Shown here: in pieces, positions 5,580-7,963 of the stretch
Layout of the letters: every line of letters begins with the position of its first letter
How positions within the stretch are numbered: position 1 is the stretch's first letter
NCBI GenBank assembly: GCA_023488945.1
Contig: JAMDBZ010000040.1
Span: 1 to 7,963 of the forward strand
Length of the DNA: 7,963 nucleotides
Direction: 5' to 3'
Source of the DNA: Deltaproteobacteria bacterium
Lineage (GTDB): Bacteria; Desulfobacterota_E; Deferrimicrobia; Deferrimicrobiales; Deferrimicrobiaceae
Notes under the pieces: model-generated
The model's input: the letters and a program-made list of their open reading frames with translations, nothing else
Database searches by the model: none
What the model was told of the DNA's origin: nothing
Made by a program: the position numbers and the translations under genes

Positions 5580-6911
5580 GTGAAGAAAGAATCGATTCCG
5601 GGGCGCGGGGCCGTTTACGCGGCCTCGCGCCTTTTCGTTGATGGGGGAACGGCGCTTTCGCCCGGCGCCCTCGCCGTCTCGCGCGGCGTCGTGGTCGCCG
5701 CCGGTTCGCCGGGCGAGGTCAGGCGCACCGTCCCCGCCGGCTTTCGGAAGGTCGACCTCCCCGGCGCCGCGATCATGCCGGGGTTCGTCAACGCGCACGC
5801 GCACCTCCAGATCCCGCGCCTTGGGGACGACTCCGGTCTCGCCCGGTCCCCCGCCTCTTCGACGGCATCCGCACCGTCCGCGCCGCCGTCCTTCGTCGAC
5901 TGGATCTTCCGGGTCATCGCCTGGAGACTCGGGGCGCCGGCGGAGGAGTTCCGAAAGAACCTGGAGGCCGCCGCCCGCGAGGCGCTCGCGGGCGGGACGA
6001 CGTGCGTCGGGGAGATCGCCGGTCCCGACGTCGGGGTATACGCTTCCCTGCCTCTGCGGGCACGCGTCTTCGCGGAGGGGATCGGGTTCCTTCCGGCGGA
6101 CGCGGACAAGGTGTCCGCATCGGTTGCGGCGGCACTCGATAAACTCCTCTCGTTTGCGACTTCCTTCGGAACGATCTCCGCCGGCGTCTCCCCGCACACG
6201 CTTTACACCGTCGGCCCGGATCTGCTCGGGCGACTCGGCGAGCTGGCATCACGGCATGCGTTGCCGGCCTGCCTCCACCTCGCGGAATCTCCCGCCGAGA
6301 TGGATTTTCTTCGGACGGGAGAGGGGGATATTGCCACGCGCCTCTACCCGGCCGTGGGAAAGGACGTCTCGTGGTTTACGGGGATCGGGATGTCCATCCC
6401 GTCCTATCTCGCGGGGGCCGGGCTTTTGCAGGAGGGGCTGATCCTGGTCCATAATGTCCACCTGTCGAAGGACGAGATCGGGGCGCTGCGGGCCGCCGGG
6501 GCCCGGTTCGTCCTCTGTCCCCGGAGCAACGCGGCGCACGGGAACGGCTCGCCGGACGTGACACACTTCGTGGACGCAGGGATTCCTTTCGCCCTCGGGA
6601 CGGACAGCCTCGGCTCGGTCCCGACCTTGAGCCTGTGGGAGGAGATCCGGGCCGCCCGGGCGCTCTATCGCGGGAATCTTTCCGAAGCCGCCCTGTGCCG
6701 GGCGTTCTTCCGGGCCGCGACCGAGAACGGATCGGAGGCGCTCGGCCTTCCGGGAGGCGCGCTGCATCCCAATGCCCCGGCGGACTTCGTCGCCGTGGAC
6801 GACCCGGGCGGCGAAGGGGATGCGGCGTTCCGGAGTTTGATCGGGAAGGGAGAGGCGTCATCGGTCCGGCTGACGGTCGTCGCCGGACGACCGCTCCACG
6901 AACGCACATAA
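5580..6911 (+). CDS. Metal-dependent amidohydrolase; possible aminofutalosine deaminase
   Basis: This 443-aa cytosolic hydrolase of the amidohydrolase superfamily (deaminase/chlorohydrolase branch) has every metal-site motif: PGFVNAHAHL (H73, H75), CLHLAES (H233), LVHNVH (H291) and LGTDSL (D342). SPHTLYTVGPDLL (204-216) is typical of the adenosine-type deaminase branch (MTA/SAH and aminofutalosine deaminases), and so is an FVDWIFRVIAWR segment soon after the HxH. That combination resembles MqnX of the futalosine menaquinone pathway, but no other mqn gene is nearby and the substrate is uncertain. A Ser/Ala/Pro-rich insert (about 88-104) separates HAHL from FVDWI. The start is GTG 5580 with a poor Shine-Dalgarno. 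The stop is 1 nt before smpB, so the two are likely co-transcribed. Confidence 0.9.
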   Translation: MKKESIPGRGAVYAASRLFVDGGTALSPGALAVSRGVVVAAGSPGEVRRTVPAGFRKVDLPGAAIMPGFVNAHAHLQIPRLGDDSGLARSPASSTASAPSAPPSFVDWIFRVIAWRLGAPAEEFRKNLEAAAREALAGGTTCVGEIAGPDVGVYASLPLRARVFAEGIGFLPADADKVSASVAAALDKLLSFATSFGTISAGVSPHTLYTVGPDLLGRLGELASRHALPACLHLAESPAEMDFLRTGEGDIATRLYPAVGKDVSWFTGIGMSIPSYLAGAGLLQEGLILVHNVHLSKDEIGALRAAGARFVLCPRSNAAHGNGSPDVTHFVDAGIPFALGTDSLGSVPTLSLWEEIRAARALYRGNLSEAALCRAFFRAATENGSEALGLPGGALHPNAPADFVAVDDPGGEGDAAFRSLIGKGEASSVRLTVVAGRPLHERT

Positions 6912-6912
6912 G

Positions 6913-7395
6913 ATGGACAAGACAATGCCCGAAAAGATCGTCACGACAAACCGGCGCGCCCGGCACGAATACCACATCCTCGAGAACTTCGAGTGCGGGC
7001 TCGTCCTCCATGGGTACGAGGTCAAGTCGATCCGCGAGGGACGCGTGAGCATCCAGGACGCCTACGGAACGATCGAAGGTTCCGAGGCGTTTGTCGAGAA
7101 CATGCACATCACGCCGTACTCGCACGGCGACCAGCGGGTGATCGATCCGTTGCGGACGCGCAAACTCCTCCTCAATCGGAAGGAGATCGATCACCTGACC
7201 GGGAAGGTGCACGAACGAGGGCTCACCCTCATTCCCCTGAAGCTCTACTTCAAGGGGCCCCGGGTCAAGATCGAGATGGGGCTCGCCAAGGGGAAGAAGC
7301 TCTACGACAAGCGGCAGGACATCGCGGAGCGGGATGCGCAGCGCGACATCGAGCGGGCGACGCGGCGGCGGAAAGAAAAACAGCCGCGGGGATGA
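6913..7395 (+). CDS. smpB: SsrA-binding protein SmpB
   Basis: This 160-aa partner of tmRNA binds the tRNA-like domain of ssrA RNA, promotes its alanylation and delivers it to stalled ribosomes for trans-translation. The OB-fold core is clear: NRRARHEYHILENFECGLVL (13-32), GYEVKSIREGRVSIQDAY (34-51), RKLLLNRKEIDHL (83-95) and KGKKLYDKR (126-134). The basic tail from about residue 135 (RQDIAERDAQRDIERATRR) is the helix that enters the mRNA channel. ATG 6913 is used; an in-frame ATG at 6925 is an alternative start. Its RNA partner lies 212 nt downstream, an arrangement seen in many bacteria. Confidence 0.98.
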   Translation: MDKTMPEKIVTTNRRARHEYHILENFECGLVLHGYEVKSIREGRVSIQDAYGTIEGSEAFVENMHITPYSHGDQRVIDPLRTRKLLLNRKEIDHLTGKVHERGLTLIPLKLYFKGPRVKIEMGLAKGKKLYDKRQDIAERDAQRDIERATRRRKEKQPRG

Positions 7396-7450
7396 CGCGC
7401 GCAAGGGGATCCGGGGTGGACGCACACCGCGGGGTACCCGCCCTTCGGCA

Positions 7451-7496
7451 GTTGATGTCGATCCGACATCCGCGTTGATGTCGCGCCGGCATCAAC
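7451..7496. repeat. Two tandem hairpins (23-nt period) in the smpB-ssrA spacer
   Basis: GTTGATGTCG occurs at 7451-7460 and again at 7474-7483, a 23-nt period, and each copy is followed by its own inverted complement. Hairpin 1 pairs GATGTCG (7454-7460) with CGACATC (7464-7470) around a 3-nt loop. Hairpin 2 pairs GTTGATGTCG with CGGCATCAAC (7487-7496) with one G-U pair and a 3-nt loop. No T-run follows, so a classical intrinsic terminator for smpB is not obvious. A paired operator or a Rho-independent barrier without U-tract are possibilities. The rest of the 7396-7570 spacer shows only short GC palindromes. Confidence 0.6.
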
Positions 7497-7570
7497 GTGC
7501 CGATCCCTGTGTTCCCGTGTGCCTTTTCGGGATGCCGGGCGGAGATTGGGGCGGCCGCCGGCGGGCCCTC

Positions 7571-7599
7571 TTCATCAAAATATTCCGAAATGCTATCAT
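7571..7599 (+). promoter_or_regulatory. ssrA promoter
   Basis: An extended -10 TGCTATCAT (7591-7599) lies 17 bp after a weak -35 TTCATC (7571-7576). It sits in the only AT-rich patch of the spacer, and the distance puts the start of transcription at G7608, exactly the expected 5' nucleotide of mature tmRNA. Confidence 0.72.
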
Positions 7600-7607
7600 T
7601 TGAACAC

Positions 7608-7963
7608 GGGGGCGTAACGGTTTCGACGGGGACGTCGATGCTCCCGGGTTGCGCGCCGAGGCCCCGCACCCTCGTCAAAAGCGGGAATCGAATAGTCGCC
7701 AACGACTATCCGCTAGCCCAGGCGGCTTAAGCCGCCTGCGTCCTTCCGCCGAGTGCCCGTGCAGGCGGTGAGGGCGTCGACTCAACGGGATAGCCCCAAG
7801 CCTCCTCCCGGGGGGCCGACGGGCGAACCCTCTCCCGGGATGGTCCCGACGTAACCCTGCCGGCCGGGGTCCTTCGGGGCGAGATCCAAAAGACCGGAAA
7901 CGCGCGTAGTGGCCCGGAGTAAAGAGTCTTCGGACGGGGGTTCGACTCCCCCCGCCTCCACCA
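7608..7963 (+). ncRNA. ssrA: tmRNA (transfer-messenger RNA)
   Basis: This complete 356-nt one-piece tmRNA rescues ribosomes stalled on broken mRNAs together with SmpB. The 5' end GGGGGCG (7608-7614) pairs with CGCCTCC (7953-7959), with one G-U pair, to form the acceptor stem, and the discriminator plus CCA (7960-7963) is encoded. The 5' GTAACGGTTTCGACGGGGA is the characteristic tmRNA D-loop-like region. The T-arm is GGGGG / TTCGACT / CCCCC (7936-7952). AATAGTC precedes the resume codon GCC at 7698, and the tag frame ends at TAA 7728-7730. The central region between the tag and about 7910 holds the usual pseudoknot-rich GC segments. The gene ends at the last base of the window, so the downstream flank, a common integration site for mobile elements, is not visible. 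Confidence 0.98.
7698..7730 (+). other. tmRNA tag reading frame (ANDYPLAQAA)
   Basis: Starting at resume codon GCC, the frame reads ANDYPLAQAA and stops at TAA. With the alanine carried by the tmRNA, the appended tag would be AANDYPLAQAA. The AND start and AA end match the general tag pattern for recognition by ClpXP-type proteases. The third residue from the end is Gln, where Leu or Val is common. The stop codon sits in the loop of a perfect 20-nt palindrome (7719-7738). Confidence 0.93.

Noticed and set aside
7396..7570. CRISPR-like or multi-copy array from the repeated GTTGATGTCG
   Set aside because: There are only two units, each self-complementary with no spacer; this fits paired hairpins rather than an array.
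7334..7603. An 89-codon frame between smpB and ssrA
   Set aside because: It overlaps the smpB end and the ssrA promoter, covers the tandem hairpins, and shows no protein-like composition.

Overview
The window is a GC-rich bacterial chromosome segment in which every recognisable gene is on the + strand. Gene content and protein style suggest a Gram-negative bacterium of the Desulfobacterota/Desulfuromonadota (old Deltaproteobacteria) or a nearby GC-rich lineage. The main hints are a deoxynucleoside kinase next to panBCD, an amidohydrolase resembling aminofutalosine deaminases, and the tmRNA tag. The assignment is an inference and no taxonomic marker gene is present.

Layout. Positions 1-131 hold a GC-rich repeat and a perfect hairpin. 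tsaD (tRNA t6A synthesis) and rsmA (16S rRNA dimethylation) follow and overlap by 26 nt. A spacer (1966-2158) carries a second, inverted copy of the repeat seen at the window start, then a good sigma-70-type promoter that would start transcription almost at the ATG of a deoxynucleoside kinase gene (2159-2809). A textbook intrinsic terminator (2893-2930) ends 17 nt before panB, so panB must be transcribed through it. panB, panC and panD form a tight operon in which each stop codon overlaps the next start; together they make pantothenate from ketoisovalerate and aspartate.

After panD comes a small type II toxin-antitoxin locus (5082-5550). Its RelE/ParE-like toxin is broken into two frames near a run of five A. 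Next are a metal-dependent amidohydrolase (possible aminofutalosine deaminase) and smpB, separated by 1 nt. The smpB-ssrA spacer holds two tandem hairpins and the ssrA promoter. A complete tmRNA gene (7608-7963) ends exactly at the window edge and encodes the tag ANDYPLAQAA.

Functional picture: this is mainly a housekeeping region covering translation accuracy and ribosome maturation (tsaD, rsmA), ribosome rescue (smpB with ssrA as protein and RNA partners), coenzyme A precursor synthesis (panBCD) and nucleotide salvage. The decayed toxin-antitoxin pair is the only accessory element. I did not find a clearly novel multi-gene system. The most interesting signals are regulatory or structural: the terminator in front of panB, the inverted repeats flanking tsaD-rsmA, the frameshifted toxin, the near-leaderless kinase promoter, and the palindrome centred on the tmRNA tag stop codon.
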